The position numbers were made by a program, and so were the translations under genes. Under the pieces are notes generated by a model, which worked only from the letters and a program-made list of their open reading frames with translations, was not told the origin of the DNA and made no database searches. A DNA stretch of 64,000 nucleotides from JANYCG01 sp031386665 (lineage in GTDB: Bacteria > Pseudomonadota > Gammaproteobacteria > Burkholderiales > Burkholderiaceae_C): NCBI GenBank assembly GCA_031386665.1, contig JANNCN010000070.1, forward strand, positions 1 to 64,000. Direction: 5' to 3'. Positions 48,248 through 59,700 of the stretch are shown here, piece after piece (the first letter of the stretch is position 1; each line of letters opens with the position of its first letter).

Positions 48248-50080
48248 ATGATTGACATTTATTCGTCGTCTGTTGTTGACTTGCTTAATCTGGATGGGGT
48301 TGCCTCATCTACAGTTATCACAGATTCAAGCTATTCTGTTCGCAGCCACTCCGTTGTGGGGGCTGCGGCACTAAGCACATCCCTGCCAAAATTTGGCACG
48401 GCTTCGCTTTACTTGCCCAGTGTTGGCAGCTATGTCACGACCCCTGGCACCGCGAGTTTCGTTTTTGGAACTGGAGACTTTACCCTTGAAGGGTGGGTAA
48501 AATCATCTACCCCAGGAAAATGTATATTTGACTTTTTCGGGGGGACTGGGTGGCAATTAATAACGACAGCAAGCGGATTCCTCCAGTGGTATACGACAGC
48601 CGTTGTTAAGACTGGCGCTATTTCAGTAACTGATGGTGCATGGCACCATGTGGCTGTAACCCGTGTGGCCGGGATGATTTATTTGTTTGTTGATGGTGTG
48701 GCCGATGGCGCAGGCGTAGCCAACACAACCAACCACGCATCGACGCAAACCTTTTTTGCTGTTGGCGCTCAAGCATCCGCCAGAAATTCGGCATACGACT
48801 GGATTGGTTATATAGATGACGTGCGCATTACAAAGGGCATTGGCCGTTATTCAGCAAGTTTTACAGCGCCTACTACGGCATATGCAGTTGATCCGCCAAA
48901 CTCAGCAAGTTTAGTCGCCCCTAGTGCTGGGGTGGTTTCTTGGGGTGGGGGAGTTGCTGCGCTGAAAGCGCCATCACCAAGGGGATATTCTGGGCTTGTT
49001 GTTTCCGGCAATATTGCATTGTTGGCCCCAGCCGCCACGCTTCGTGTTGACGCTGGATTAATTGTTTCTCTTATTGCCCCGAGCGCAGTAATTGGCGCGG
49101 CAGGACACAACAGCGCGAACGAACAAGCCGCAAATTTAACCGCGCCAAAAGCGGGCTTGGTCGCCTACTCAGGAGCCAGCAGCAGCCTTGTCATTCAAAG
49201 ACAAACCCTTGTCGCAGCGGGTACAGTTACGAACAGGGCGGCGGCAACACTCACAGCCCCAAAGCCAGAGTTGGCCGCAATTGGCACTGTATCGGCCATG
49301 GCAAGTGCCAACCTTGCTATCACTACTGCTTACCGCCTTGTCGGATACGGCGGTGCGGTGTGCCGTGTGAACGTCATTGGCAAATCGTCTCTGCTGGCAA
49401 CTGGTAGCACGGGTAGCGTTGGGGTCGCAACGTTGACTTGTCCACTGTTTGAGTTGGTGGCTACGGCGACAGCTCAAAACAGAGGCGCCGCTAATTTGGT
49501 GGCCCCAAGCCCAAGAATGGGACAGGCGGCGCAAGCGTGGCTTATGGCTCCTGGAAGCATCTTGGTGGCGATTGGAACCGCCACGGTCACAGCCAGCTAT
49601 GAGGCCTACGCCGTCAACCTGAACCACAGCGGCGACAACCCGATTGACGAGATGACGCGCTACACCAATTTCCCGTTCACCCACATCGTGCGCTACCAAG
49701 GCAGTTATTTTGGCGTGGCGGCAGATGGCCTGTATTTGCTCGAAGGCACCACCGACCATGCCGTGCCGACGGCCAAGGCGATTCCCTGGAAGCTTGAAAC
49801 GCATCTGACCGACTTCGGCAGCCCGCTGCAAAAAACCCCGGTATCAGCCTACGTGGGCGGACGGCTGGGCCGTGCCGAAACCTTCACACTGCTGGCGGGC
49901 GAGAAGAAAGAGCAGGCTTACCGCTACACCAACCCACGCGGGGAAACCGCACAGAACTACCGCCAGAAGATGGGCCGGGGCATCAAAGCCAGGTACTTTG
50001 CCGTGAGCCTGGAAGGCGACGGTGCCGCCGAGATTGACAACCTTGAATTTGAAGTTAACACGATGACGCGAAGGATTTGA
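48248..50080 (+). CDS. LamG-domain tail protein with Ala/Pro-rich 20-residue repeats
   Basis: 610 residues. A LamG/concanavalin-like domain lies at about 30-210 (GTGDFTLEGWVKSS, WHHVAVTRVAGMIYLFVDG). About twelve repeats of roughly 20 residues follow (A-N-LTAPK-x-x-L-x-A-x-GTV), up to about 445. The last 160 residues (NHSGDNPIDEMTRYTNFPF onward) form a conserved-looking end domain richer in GC. It looks like a fusion of modules. Confidence 0.7.
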   Translation: MIDIYSSSVVDLLNLDGVASSTVITDSSYSVRSHSVVGAAALSTSLPKFGTASLYLPSVGSYVTTPGTASFVFGTGDFTLEGWVKSSTPGKCIFDFFGGTGWQLITTASGFLQWYTTAVVKTGAISVTDGAWHHVAVTRVAGMIYLFVDGVADGAGVANTTNHASTQTFFAVGAQASARNSAYDWIGYIDDVRITKGIGRYSASFTAPTTAYAVDPPNSASLVAPSAGVVSWGGGVAALKAPSPRGYSGLVVSGNIALLAPAATLRVDAGLIVSLIAPSAVIGAAGHNSANEQAANLTAPKAGLVAYSGASSSLVIQRQTLVAAGTVTNRAAATLTAPKPELAAIGTVSAMASANLAITTAYRLVGYGGAVCRVNVIGKSSLLATGSTGSVGVATLTCPLFELVATATAQNRGAANLVAPSPRMGQAAQAWLMAPGSILVAIGTATVTASYEAYAVNLNHSGDNPIDEMTRYTNFPFTHIVRYQGSYFGVAADGLYLLEGTTDHAVPTAKAIPWKLETHLTDFGSPLQKTPVSAYVGGRLGRAETFTLLAGEKKEQAYRYTNPRGETAQNYRQKMGRGIKARYFAVSLEGDGAAEIDNLEFEVNTMTRRI

Positions 50081-50081
50081 A

Positions 50082-51977
50082 ATGGCTGTATCTGATTTAA
50101 TCAATTCGGCGCAGGGGTACGCCTCTGACGTTCTGGGACAAGCAACAAACGCCTTGTTGTCAGCGCAAACTAGCGTGTCTGCCTTGGGGTTCATCATCCC
50201 GAATTTCAGGCCGGTTGACTTGCCAGAAGCGCCTCCCACCAGCCTCAACACAACGCTGCCTGTGCTGGACACGGTAACCCTTGACCTGCCGGATGAGCCT
50301 GTTGATGATCTGGTGTTTCAAGACATTCCCGCACTGGAAGCGGGCATTGCGCCCGCCTTCAGCGTTGTGGCACCGACGCTGAACTTTCCGACGGCACCGT
50401 CGCAACTGGCTGATTTCAACGACTCAGCTCCAAATCTTAACACCAGCTTGGCTTTCCCGGAGCCACCCAGCGAACTGTTGAACCCGGTTATACAGCCGCC
50501 CGCCTTGGTGGATCGACTGGAGCCCGTGAAGCCCGAGGTGTTGCTGCCCAGCTTCACCGCCCAAGCGCCAACCGACATGCCGAAAGCGCCGACCGACTAC
50601 GAAGACAAGTTTGTAGCGGCGTATCAAGATGCCACGCCAACCACCATTTCCATGGTGAACGGCTATGTGGATGCCCAACTGACAAAGCTGAACCCGCGAT
50701 TTCATGAGCAGATGGCCAGAATCGAAACCCAGCTTTCTACCTATTTGGATGGCGGCACCGGGTTGGCCCCGGCGGTGGAGAACGCCATTTATGAGCGCCA
50801 GCGCAGCAAGAACAACGCCGAAGCGCGCCGCGTGCATGACGCCGCCTACCAAGAGGCGGCAAGCCGAGGGTTTACGCTGCCCACGGGTGCCCTGATGGCG
50901 GCAACGCAGGCCGCACGCCAAGCGGGAGCCGACAACAACGCCCGAGCGGCAACCGAAATCACGGTGTTGCAGGCCGAAATGGAGCAACGCAACTTGCAGT
51001 TTGCCGTGTCCACGTCGCTGAATTTGCGGCAATCCATGGTGAGTGCCACGTTGTCTTACATGGGAAACCTGACTTCGATCAATGGGCAAGCGCTGGACTA
51101 CGCGAAAACCGTGCTGTCGGCCATGATCGAGGTGTACAACACCGCCGCCCGTGCTTTTGGCCTGAAGCTGGACGCCTACCGCGCCGAAGCTGCGGTGTAC
51201 GACACCCGGCTGAAAGCCGCGCTGGCCAGCCTGGACGTGTACCGTGAAGAAATTCGGGCGCTGGAAGCCCTGACCAACGTAGACCGCGCCAAAGTAGAGG
51301 TTTACAAGGCCCGTGTCGATGTTTTGAGGGTGTTTGCTGACGTGTACCGCGCCCAAGTTGAGGCGGTGCAGGGCCGCGCCAATCTGGAAAAGCTGAAGAT
51401 GGAGCTGTTCCAGATCAAAGTGCAAGCCCACACGGCGCAAGTGCAGGCCAAAAATGCAGAATGGCAGGGCTACACGGCTGCCATCAATGGCGAAGAAGCT
51501 AAAACCAAGATTTTTACATCACAGGTGAATGCGTTTGAAGCCCAGCTTGGCGGCTACAACGCGGGTATCAATGCCAAGGTCAAAGTGATTGAGGCGGCGG
51601 CGACCACCAACAAGGCACGGGCCGACCAGCGCAACAGCACGGTTAGCGCTTTTCAGGCGGTTGTGCAGGCGCGCGGCGAAAAGGCAAAAGTGAGCCTGGA
51701 AAACCAAAGACAAGTGGTGATTGCGTTTCAGGCGCAACTTCAGGCTTCTGTGGCGCAGGCACAGGTACTGAACGAATACTACAAATCCACGGCCTCAGTG
51801 GGCGTGTCAAATGCTGAATTGCAGATGCGAGCCATGCTTGCGGAAGCCAGCAGCCGACGCGAGTTTGCCAATTCGATTGCCCAGCTTGGCACAGCCAACG
51901 CGCAGGTTTACGGAAATCTGGCCAGCGCGGCCATGAGCGGCATGAACTCACTGGCAGTCGAGAACAAGTCCGAGTAA
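50082..51977 (+). CDS. Coiled-coil virion protein (internal or tail)
   Basis: 631 residues. A Pro-rich N-terminal part (about 40-180) is followed by a very long alpha-helical coiled coil (about 190-620) rich in Ala, Gln and Val, with repeated Tyr-Arg-Ala heptads (LDVYREEIRALEAL, KVEVYKARVDVLRVFADVYR). Likely an ejected internal protein or tail needle-like part. AAATGG start one base after the upstream stop. Confidence 0.65.
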   Translation: MAVSDLINSAQGYASDVLGQATNALLSAQTSVSALGFIIPNFRPVDLPEAPPTSLNTTLPVLDTVTLDLPDEPVDDLVFQDIPALEAGIAPAFSVVAPTLNFPTAPSQLADFNDSAPNLNTSLAFPEPPSELLNPVIQPPALVDRLEPVKPEVLLPSFTAQAPTDMPKAPTDYEDKFVAAYQDATPTTISMVNGYVDAQLTKLNPRFHEQMARIETQLSTYLDGGTGLAPAVENAIYERQRSKNNAEARRVHDAAYQEAASRGFTLPTGALMAATQAARQAGADNNARAATEITVLQAEMEQRNLQFAVSTSLNLRQSMVSATLSYMGNLTSINGQALDYAKTVLSAMIEVYNTAARAFGLKLDAYRAEAAVYDTRLKAALASLDVYREEIRALEALTNVDRAKVEVYKARVDVLRVFADVYRAQVEAVQGRANLEKLKMELFQIKVQAHTAQVQAKNAEWQGYTAAINGEEAKTKIFTSQVNAFEAQLGGYNAGINAKVKVIEAAATTNKARADQRNSTVSAFQAVVQARGEKAKVSLENQRQVVIAFQAQLQASVAQAQVLNEYYKSTASVGVSNAELQMRAMLAEASSRREFANSIAQLGTANAQVYGNLASAAMSGMNSLAVENKSE

Positions 51978-51979
51978 CA

Positions 51980-51994
51980 CCCCCTAGGGTTTGC
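51980..51994 (+). repeat. C-rich module-boundary element, copy 4
   Basis: CCCCCTAGGGTTTGC, the shortest C-run (five), two bases after the upstream TAA and 47 bases before the next ATG. Confidence 0.75.
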
Positions 51995-52041
51995 GCCCCT
52001 ACCGCGCCCTAGCCAAAATCAAGCCACTTCAAGAGGTATTC

Positions 52042-53754
52042 ATGGAAACAGCACATCAAGGGTACGGCGCAGTCCGTCGAATGGCCGATGGCGGGCTGGT
52101 CAGCACGCTGAAAAACAAGCTGTTCGGCCCGCCCGAGACGATGACGCAAAAGTTTGCGCGACAAGACGCTGAACGTGCTGCAAAAGCACCGCCGCCCCCT
52201 GTGGTAAAGCCAGCACCAGCACCGCCCCCGGCCGCCAACACGATTTCAGGCTACGCCGCTGGTACCGCAATGAAAGAGCGGGAGAAGGCCGCTGGCTTGG
52301 CAAAAGGTGGGGCCATCAAGGGGAAAGGCACGGGAACCTCAGACGAGGTGCCCATCATGGCCAGCAATGGCGAGTTCATGATCAAAGCCAAGGCGGTGCA
52401 GAAAATTGGCATTCCAGCCTTGGAAGCCCTGAACGCCATTGCCGACGGCAAGAGCGCCAAGCCTGCCATGCAAAAAGGCAAGTACATGCACGGCGGCGCA
52501 ATCCTCAAGATGGCCACCGGCGGCCTGGTGGAAGATGAGCGCAGGCGCGCGCTGGTTGCCCAAATCCCCACGGATGGCAGTGCGGCACCAGTTGGCGGCG
52601 AGCGAGTGGAAGGTTCGGAGTTGAGCCGCAACGTGGGCAACACGCTGAATGCAGTTGGCGGGGCAACTGGTGTGGGCGTATTGCCACGCGCGGCAGGCGC
52701 AATTTCAACGCTGGCCACCCGCGCGGCAAATGCCGTGGGAACAACGACTGGCGCAGCAGCGGTTGGGCGATCTGGTGCGGCACTAGGCCCAATTGCCATA
52801 GCGCCCGCAACAGCCAGCCCAGCACCTTTGCCGGCCACTGCCACGGTGAGTGCTGGCGTGGCACCAACGGCACCAGCTTCTTCAGCGACAGAAATTCTGA
52901 GCGCTGCCCCCAATGCGATCACCCGCACGGGCAACAGCTACACCGGTGCGCCCAATATTGCCGGAAATGTCAGTGTTCAAAACCCGGACGGCACCGCACG
53001 CCAACCAAGCGGCGTGATTACAGCGCAAAACAACCAGGCGGCAGCGGGTTTGTCTGCCCGGTACACCGGTTCGCCAGCACAGCAAGGCTTGGGCGCAATT
53101 CGCGGCGGCGGACAAGTCAGTTCCATCGACACCAGCGCGGGCTATGCGCAGGACTTGAAAGACTTGGCCAGAATTGATGTCGCCAAGGCAACGCAAAATG
53201 CCGGACTCAAAGACCAGGCGACGTTTGCCCAGAATCAGGCGCTGACAGAACGCTATTTGCGTGGCAACCGCGCCGCTGGGGCCATTCTGAGAAACAACGC
53301 GCAAGCCGACCTGGCCACACGCGGGCAAGACTTGCAGGCCGGACAGCAAGGCGCAATTCAACGGCTGGCGCAACAGAAGTTTGGCGTTGACGCGGCGGGC
53401 GCGGCGCTTGACCAGCAAGAAAAATCCGCATTGGTCAAAGCCCAAGCCGCATTCATCAATGCGAAAACGCCCGCTGAACAGTCGGCGGCAGAAACGACGC
53501 TGCGCACGCTGCAAGGCAAGTATGAGAAGGCGGCACCGCCTGAGCAGTATGCTTTTGCACCCGGCGGACAGACGGTTGACCCCGCCACGGGCTTGGCTGT
53601 CACTCAGCCCGGCGTGATTTTCAACAAGCAGACGGGCGAGGTAAAGCAGCAAGGCGCAGCCAAGCCTGGAGCCATCACCAAACAACAATATGACGCTCTG
53701 CCCAAAGGAGCGAAATACACGCATCCCGACGGAACGACACGAACCAAAGGTTAA
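52042..53754 (+). CDS. Ala/Gly-rich internal virion protein candidate
   Basis: 570 residues. GKGTGTSDEVPIMASNGEFMI and the nearby GGAIKGKG repeats are a pattern found in phage virion and tape-measure-like proteins. A low-complexity Ala/Thr/Pro region and a helical C-terminal part follow. ATG 52042 has GAGG upstream. Two bases separate it from the giant gene. Confidence 0.65.
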   Translation: METAHQGYGAVRRMADGGLVSTLKNKLFGPPETMTQKFARQDAERAAKAPPPPVVKPAPAPPPAANTISGYAAGTAMKEREKAAGLAKGGAIKGKGTGTSDEVPIMASNGEFMIKAKAVQKIGIPALEALNAIADGKSAKPAMQKGKYMHGGAILKMATGGLVEDERRRALVAQIPTDGSAAPVGGERVEGSELSRNVGNTLNAVGGATGVGVLPRAAGAISTLATRAANAVGTTTGAAAVGRSGAALGPIAIAPATASPAPLPATATVSAGVAPTAPASSATEILSAAPNAITRTGNSYTGAPNIAGNVSVQNPDGTARQPSGVITAQNNQAAAGLSARYTGSPAQQGLGAIRGGGQVSSIDTSAGYAQDLKDLARIDVAKATQNAGLKDQATFAQNQALTERYLRGNRAAGAILRNNAQADLATRGQDLQAGQQGAIQRLAQQKFGVDAAGAALDQQEKSALVKAQAAFINAKTPAEQSAAETTLRTLQGKYEKAAPPEQYAFAPGGQTVDPATGLAVTQPGVIFNKQTGEVKQQGAAKPGAITKQQYDALPKGAKYTHPDGTTRTKG

Positions 53755-53756
53755 AC

Positions 53757-56700
53757 ATGGCTGAATCATGGGGTAGCAGTGACAAAATTGTCAGTGATTC
53801 AGCGGTTGACTTTGGGGCCGACGACAAAATAGAGGGGGCACCCAAGCCCGCTGGGGCAATTCGCAAGCTGGCTGACTTGGGCCTGTCTGCCGTCAAGGGC
53901 GTGATTGCGGTACCCGAAGCTGCTGTGGGCCTGGCCGACTTGGCAACAGGTGGCCGCGCGGGCAAGGCGATGGAGGGCGTCGGTGTCAGGTTTAAAGACG
54001 CCAAGGACGTGCTGACCGGCTTCCAGTCCGACGACCTGAAGGGCAAGCAGCAGGAATTTCAGCAAGCTGACGGCATTCTGGCAAAAACCGGGGTTGCATT
54101 GTCTAACCCCGGCCTGATTGCCAACACTGTGGCCGAATCGGTGCCGCTGATGGGCGCTGGCGTTGCCCCGGCGCGTGCGGCCTTGGCGTTGGCACCACGT
54201 ATTGGCGCTATCGGTGCCGGTGCCATTGGCGAGGGCGTGGTAGGCGCGGGTTCAGCCGCCGAATCAACCCGACAAGAGACGGCTGACGGCCTGTTGACGG
54301 GCAAACAGGCTGCTTTGTCGGCGGCTTCTGGCGCGGCGACCGGGGCTATTGGTGCCGTTGGCGGAAAGCTGGCTGGACGCTTTGGCGACGTAGACAGCAT
54401 GCTGGCCAAGGGTTCGCTGGATGCCGTTCAATCGGCAAAACCAGTTGGATTGGTCGGTCGTGTGGCAGGCGGTGCGGCCACCGAGGGCGCGGAAGAACTG
54501 GGTCAGTCGGTGTCCGAGCAAGCCTTGCAAAACGTCGCACTGGACAAGCCAATCACTCAAGGCTTGGAAGATGCCGCCGTGATGGGAACGCTGGCGGGCG
54601 GCGTGATGGGTGCCGGGGCGGGGGCACTGACGCGCCAGCCAACGGCTTCAACTGTTGACCCCCTTGCCGCACCGACCCTTGCACAGCCTGACGTTACTCC
54701 AGCGCCAACACGATCACAGGCCATGGGCATCAACCCAGCAAATGGGCCAATTCAGGCGGCGGCGGCTATTGCGGTAGATTCGGGGGCAAGTGCAACTGTG
54801 CTGCAACAGGCAGCTGCGCAAGCTGATCAGTCCGCAGGTAAAGAGTCATCAAAGGTGGATTCTGCGGCAAATCAACCACAGACTCAGGCCGATGCCCCGC
54901 AAACACTTGAAGGCGGGAAAACCCTGGGTAGTTTTTTTCAAGAGAATTTGCCATCGGCCAATGATATTCCAGCCAACGTCAACCCGTCAACCGGGGAAAT
55001 CATCACCGCCTTTGACCAGCGCCAGCAAGATGCACCGCAAACCTTGCCGACTGATATTTTGACGATTGACGGCGTTCCGTTCAACAACCATCTGCAAGCC
55101 AAAAAAGCCGCGATTGAGGCTGGGCCGGAGTACGCCCCGTTCAAACTGGGCACCAGGCAGTTCGTAGTGCGCAAACAAGAGGTGCAAGATGTCAGCCCAA
55201 GCAGCGACGTTCAGCCCGTGGATTCAGGAGCCGATGGAGCAGGGAGTGATATCGCCCCGGCAGGCGTGGGTGCTGGAGTGGGAAATACTGGTGCTGGAGA
55301 ACGAGCCGTGGACACCGGAGGCGATGGAAATCAACCAGTTGCAGTCTCTGCACCACTGGCAACCCGCAATGTGCCACTGAGCGCGACTACCCGGCCACAG
55401 CCAACCGCACTGGGCACGCAGACCAATGTGAAGGCAGGGCCGGGGTTTGGCGCAAAGGATGTGATCACGCCACCGCCTGCGCAGGCCATTGACGAAGCCG
55501 CGAACACTGCCGCCACGTCGCCGCTGAACGACTTACCCCAACCCACTGACGGGCAAAAGGAGGCGGGCAACTACAAAAAGGGCCATGTCAATCTGAACGG
55601 CTTGGACATCACGATTGAAAGCCCGCGCGGATCGTCGCGTAGTGGCAAGCGCCCGGATGGCTCTACCTGGTCGCACGACATGAGCGACCACTATGGCTAC
55701 ATCAAAAGCACGACGGGCGCCGACAATGAGCAGGTGGACGTGTACGTCGGCCCCAAACCAGACAGCGCCAACGTGTTTGTGGTGGATCAGATTGACCAGC
55801 AGACTGGCGGCTTTGACGAGCACAAAGCCATGTTGGGGTACGCCAACCAGATGCAGGCCATGAAGGCCTATCGGTCAAACTTTGACAAGGGCTGGAAGGT
55901 TGGCCCGGTCAAAACCATGACCACTGCCGAGTTCAAGACATGGCTTAAAGAAGGAGAAACAAAACAGCCTCTAGCCTTCGTAAAGAATACGCAAACAGCT
56001 ATCAAATCTGAATCACCTCAACCCCAGGAGAAAGCCAGTGAGCCTAAAGCCGAAAAGTCCCAGCAAGAGCCGCCGCGACAACAAAAAGCAGGGCAGCCTG
56101 CCGCCATTGACCAGCCCGCAGCAAGTGCGCCAGTGGCAGATGCGGGGCAAGCTGCCAGCAGAAAAGAGTTAGTCGGCAAAAAACGTGGCGACTTCTACGA
56201 AATAGAGGGAGACAACGCCAAAGAGGTGTCGCGCATTTTGAACCTGACGCTGACCAAGACGCGGGAAGGAGCGCCGACTGTTGGCTGGCCGTACCACGCC
56301 CATGAGCGGATGGTGGGGGAGCTTGCTGACGCTGGACTTGATTTCAAGGATGCCGATCAGACCCCAGCACCCGTAGCGCGAGCAGGCCTGGCAAAGATGC
56401 GGGCGGCCAAGGCTGCCAAAGAGGCTGCCGCAACCTTTAGTACACCAGAAAGCGTTGCCAAGGCCATTCAAGAGAAGGTGGCCAGCAATCGCAGAAAGAG
56501 CCGGGAAAAAAGTCGCAAGGAACGCGAGGTAAAAGGTTACGCACCCAACTCGACACCTGAGAGCGAACAGGCTGGGTACGATGAAGAAATCAGCGGGCAG
56601 CCGTCTGAAATACACATGCAATCCGCAGCGGCTTTGCTTGGAAGCGACCCAAGACCGTTGATTGAAATGTTCGTTCGCGGCCAGTACGAAGCATCAGAGG

Positions 56701-59700
56701 ATGTGTTCAAAGACATAACCGGAGTAAAAATTCTCGGATTGAGCGTAGCCGACAAGAAAGCAGCCCTGTACAAATGGGCCAACTGGACGCCCGAGCAGAT
56801 TGCCCAAGCAGAAGACGTGGACAAAACCCGCCAAGACAAGAGAGAGGCGGAGTACAAGCAAGATAATTTGAAGGGCTCGGTACGTAGTGCGTGGTTTGCA
56901 CTGAAAGACTTAAAGGTGAAGGGGCCGGACGGTACAGAATCAACCGGGCAAGACTTCATATTGAAGACGATAACCAATGGGTTTGACAAAGCGCACTCCC
57001 AAAAGAAGGGCGTTGCACTGATCTACGGGCTGACCAACGGCAAGAACTTCACCACGCTGAAGGGAGGTGCGTTGACGAAGTTTGTGAAAGCTGCAATTGA
57101 TTTTGGCGGCATGGACAAAGCGATAGAGTACGTCAACCCGCCGAAGCCCAAGGCACCTGATTTCGTTGTTGATCGCGTGGTGAGCATTGGCAAGGCCGAT
57201 AAAGATGATGGACTGATTGCCAAGGCTTTTGCGCCAACGGAGCCAGCAGATCAACCAGCCAAGCGCTCCCCCGAAGCCGACCACAAAGCCGCAATGGCCA
57301 ACGTGGCAAAGCGGCGAAGTGAGCAGGCGCAGGCAGCAGCCAAGCCTGACAACAGCGTGAAGCCGGAAGCAAAACCAGCCGCCAAAATTGAGGACAGCGG
57401 CCAAGTGCTGGAAGGTGCCCGCAAGCTGTACGCCAAAGCCTACCGCGCCAAACTGGACGAAAGCATGGGGGTAGATATCGCATCCGTCCCGCTGTCTAAA
57501 TCTTGGCCGGAGCCTGACTACCAAAAGCTGATTGACGAAGGCGCTGACCCCTGGGCGGTTGCTTTTGCCCATGCGGCGCGAGATGAGGTGCCGACCAAAC
57601 CAGCCAAATCATGGAAACTCAAGGGCTGGGTTGAGAAGGTTCAATCGCTGCGTCATATGACGGCAAAAATGATGGAGGGCGTATCCCCTGCGTATTCCAA
57701 AGAAAAAATCATTCAAAAACTGAAGACGACACAGCTTCAAAACTTTGGCAACAAGGCCGATTTGTACGAGGCAGTAGGTCACGAAAACTCGCTCAAAGAA
57801 TACACGTTCAGCCGTGGCGAGTATAGCATGCATGGCGGGGAAACTTTCAGTCCAGCCAAGGTGTTGTGGGCTATTACACAACCGTCAAAATCAGCATCTG
57901 CCACATGGAGCCACGGCAATTGGGGTTATGAAATCGCAGTGGCCGATACCAAGGAAGAGGCCGTCCGAAAGTTCAAGGCATGGAGCGAAGCACAAGGCGA
58001 GAAAGCCCCTGAAGCCGCCAAGTCGGTGGTGTTTGACATTTACACGTACAGCAACAGACCAGGTGAGTTTGTTGTTGGCAAGCGGATCAGCGCAAGCAAA
58101 AGCATTGACCTTAAAACCTTTCCGACTGCAAAGGAAGCCCGAGCTTACAAGACTGGCAACCAGGCAGAACTGGAAGACTTGCTGGCAAAAGCTAAATTTG
58201 AACCCACTGAGCGCCGCGAGAGCAATGCGCCACGGGTAGGCGCAGATTACCGCAATGGTGCCGACGTGACGACCGATCAGTTTCGCGAAACTTTTGGCTT
58301 TCGTGGCGAACAGTTTGGTGCATCAATGCCGCAGGGTGAGCGCCAGGCAAACATGAACCAAGCCTATGATGCCCTTTTGGACTTGGCTGGCGTAGTGGGC
58401 ATACCGCCCAAGGCGCTGTCGTTGAATGGTGAGCTGGGCCTGGCGTTTGGTGCCCGTGGGAATGGTGGCAAGAACCCAGCCGCTGCCCATTACGAGGCTG
58501 ACTTGACGGGTGCAGTCGCCCCTAATCGGGTGGTTATCAACCTGACTCGCAAAAACGGCGCAGGCAGTCTAGCCCACGAGTGGTTCCATGCCGTCGATAA
58601 CTATTTTGCCCGGATGCGCGGCCAGAAAGCCGGGTTTGTGACTGAATACGCCGATACATGGCGTGGCGACGGAATGCGGCCAGAAATGCTGGCAGCGTTC
58701 AAAGAGTTGATGAAGACCATCAACCTGACGGGCATCAGGGAGCGCTCTAAAGTGCTGGACGCCAAGCGCACCAAAGACTACTGGGGCACGGGCCTTGAAA
58801 TGGCGGCGCGGTCATTCGAGAGCTATGTGATTGCCAAGCTGCAAGACCAGAATCAGTCAAACGACTACCTGGCCAACATCGTCAACGAGACTTTGTATGC
58901 ATTGCAAGGGGCTTACCCTTACCCCAGTATGGGGGAAATGCCACAGATTCGCGCCGCGTTTGATCACTTTTTTGATGTGGTACAGACCAAGGAGACTGCC
59001 ACGGGCGTGGCTCTTTTCAACACTCCAGATAGCGAATACACTATCCCCAATGGAAGCCGCCCTGAACAATCAACAGCAGCCACCGAAGCAGACATTGAGC
59101 TACTTGCCCGCTCTGTCTCCCCCGGAAAGCGATTTGGCGATGTACCGCCGTTTGTCAGCCGACCCATCAATTCGTTTTTGCTGGACGGACGAGTTCTTGG
59201 AGAGCTTGCCGGGGCGCTCGGAAGTCGAATCGCTGGCTTTGCAACAAATCCAGTTCTAAACCCGTTGCAGCAGGCGCAAGTTCGCAAGTTCAACGGTGTT
59301 TATCTCAACGGCACAATTTACATCAGGGAAGGCGTTGACCGTCCCAATCTGGCGGTGCTGGGCCATGAGTTTGGCCACCTGTTGCAAGACAAGCGCCCCG
59401 ATCTGTACGCCAAACTGGTAGAGGCAGTCCGCCCCTACGTCAAAGACAAAGAGTACGCAGCATTCAAAGATTCTCCAGTCGCCAAGGGGTTGACCGATCC
59501 AAAGGCCATCCGTGAAGAGTTTATTGGCGAAGTGCTGTCCGATGGTTTCATGGACAAAAACTTCTGGAAGACGATTGGCGAGAAGAACCCGAGTCTGTTG
59601 GGGCAGTTGATTGATGCCTTGGCTGGCCTGATCGACACGATCAAAGCCAAAGTGGGCTACACGTCAAGGACACAAAAATACCTGTCGGACTACGATGCCG

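Noticed and set aside
50424..51440. 338-codon frame antisense to the coiled-coil protein
   Set aside because: Shadow frame rich in His, Gln and Arg, with no family character and opposite to a well-supported gene.
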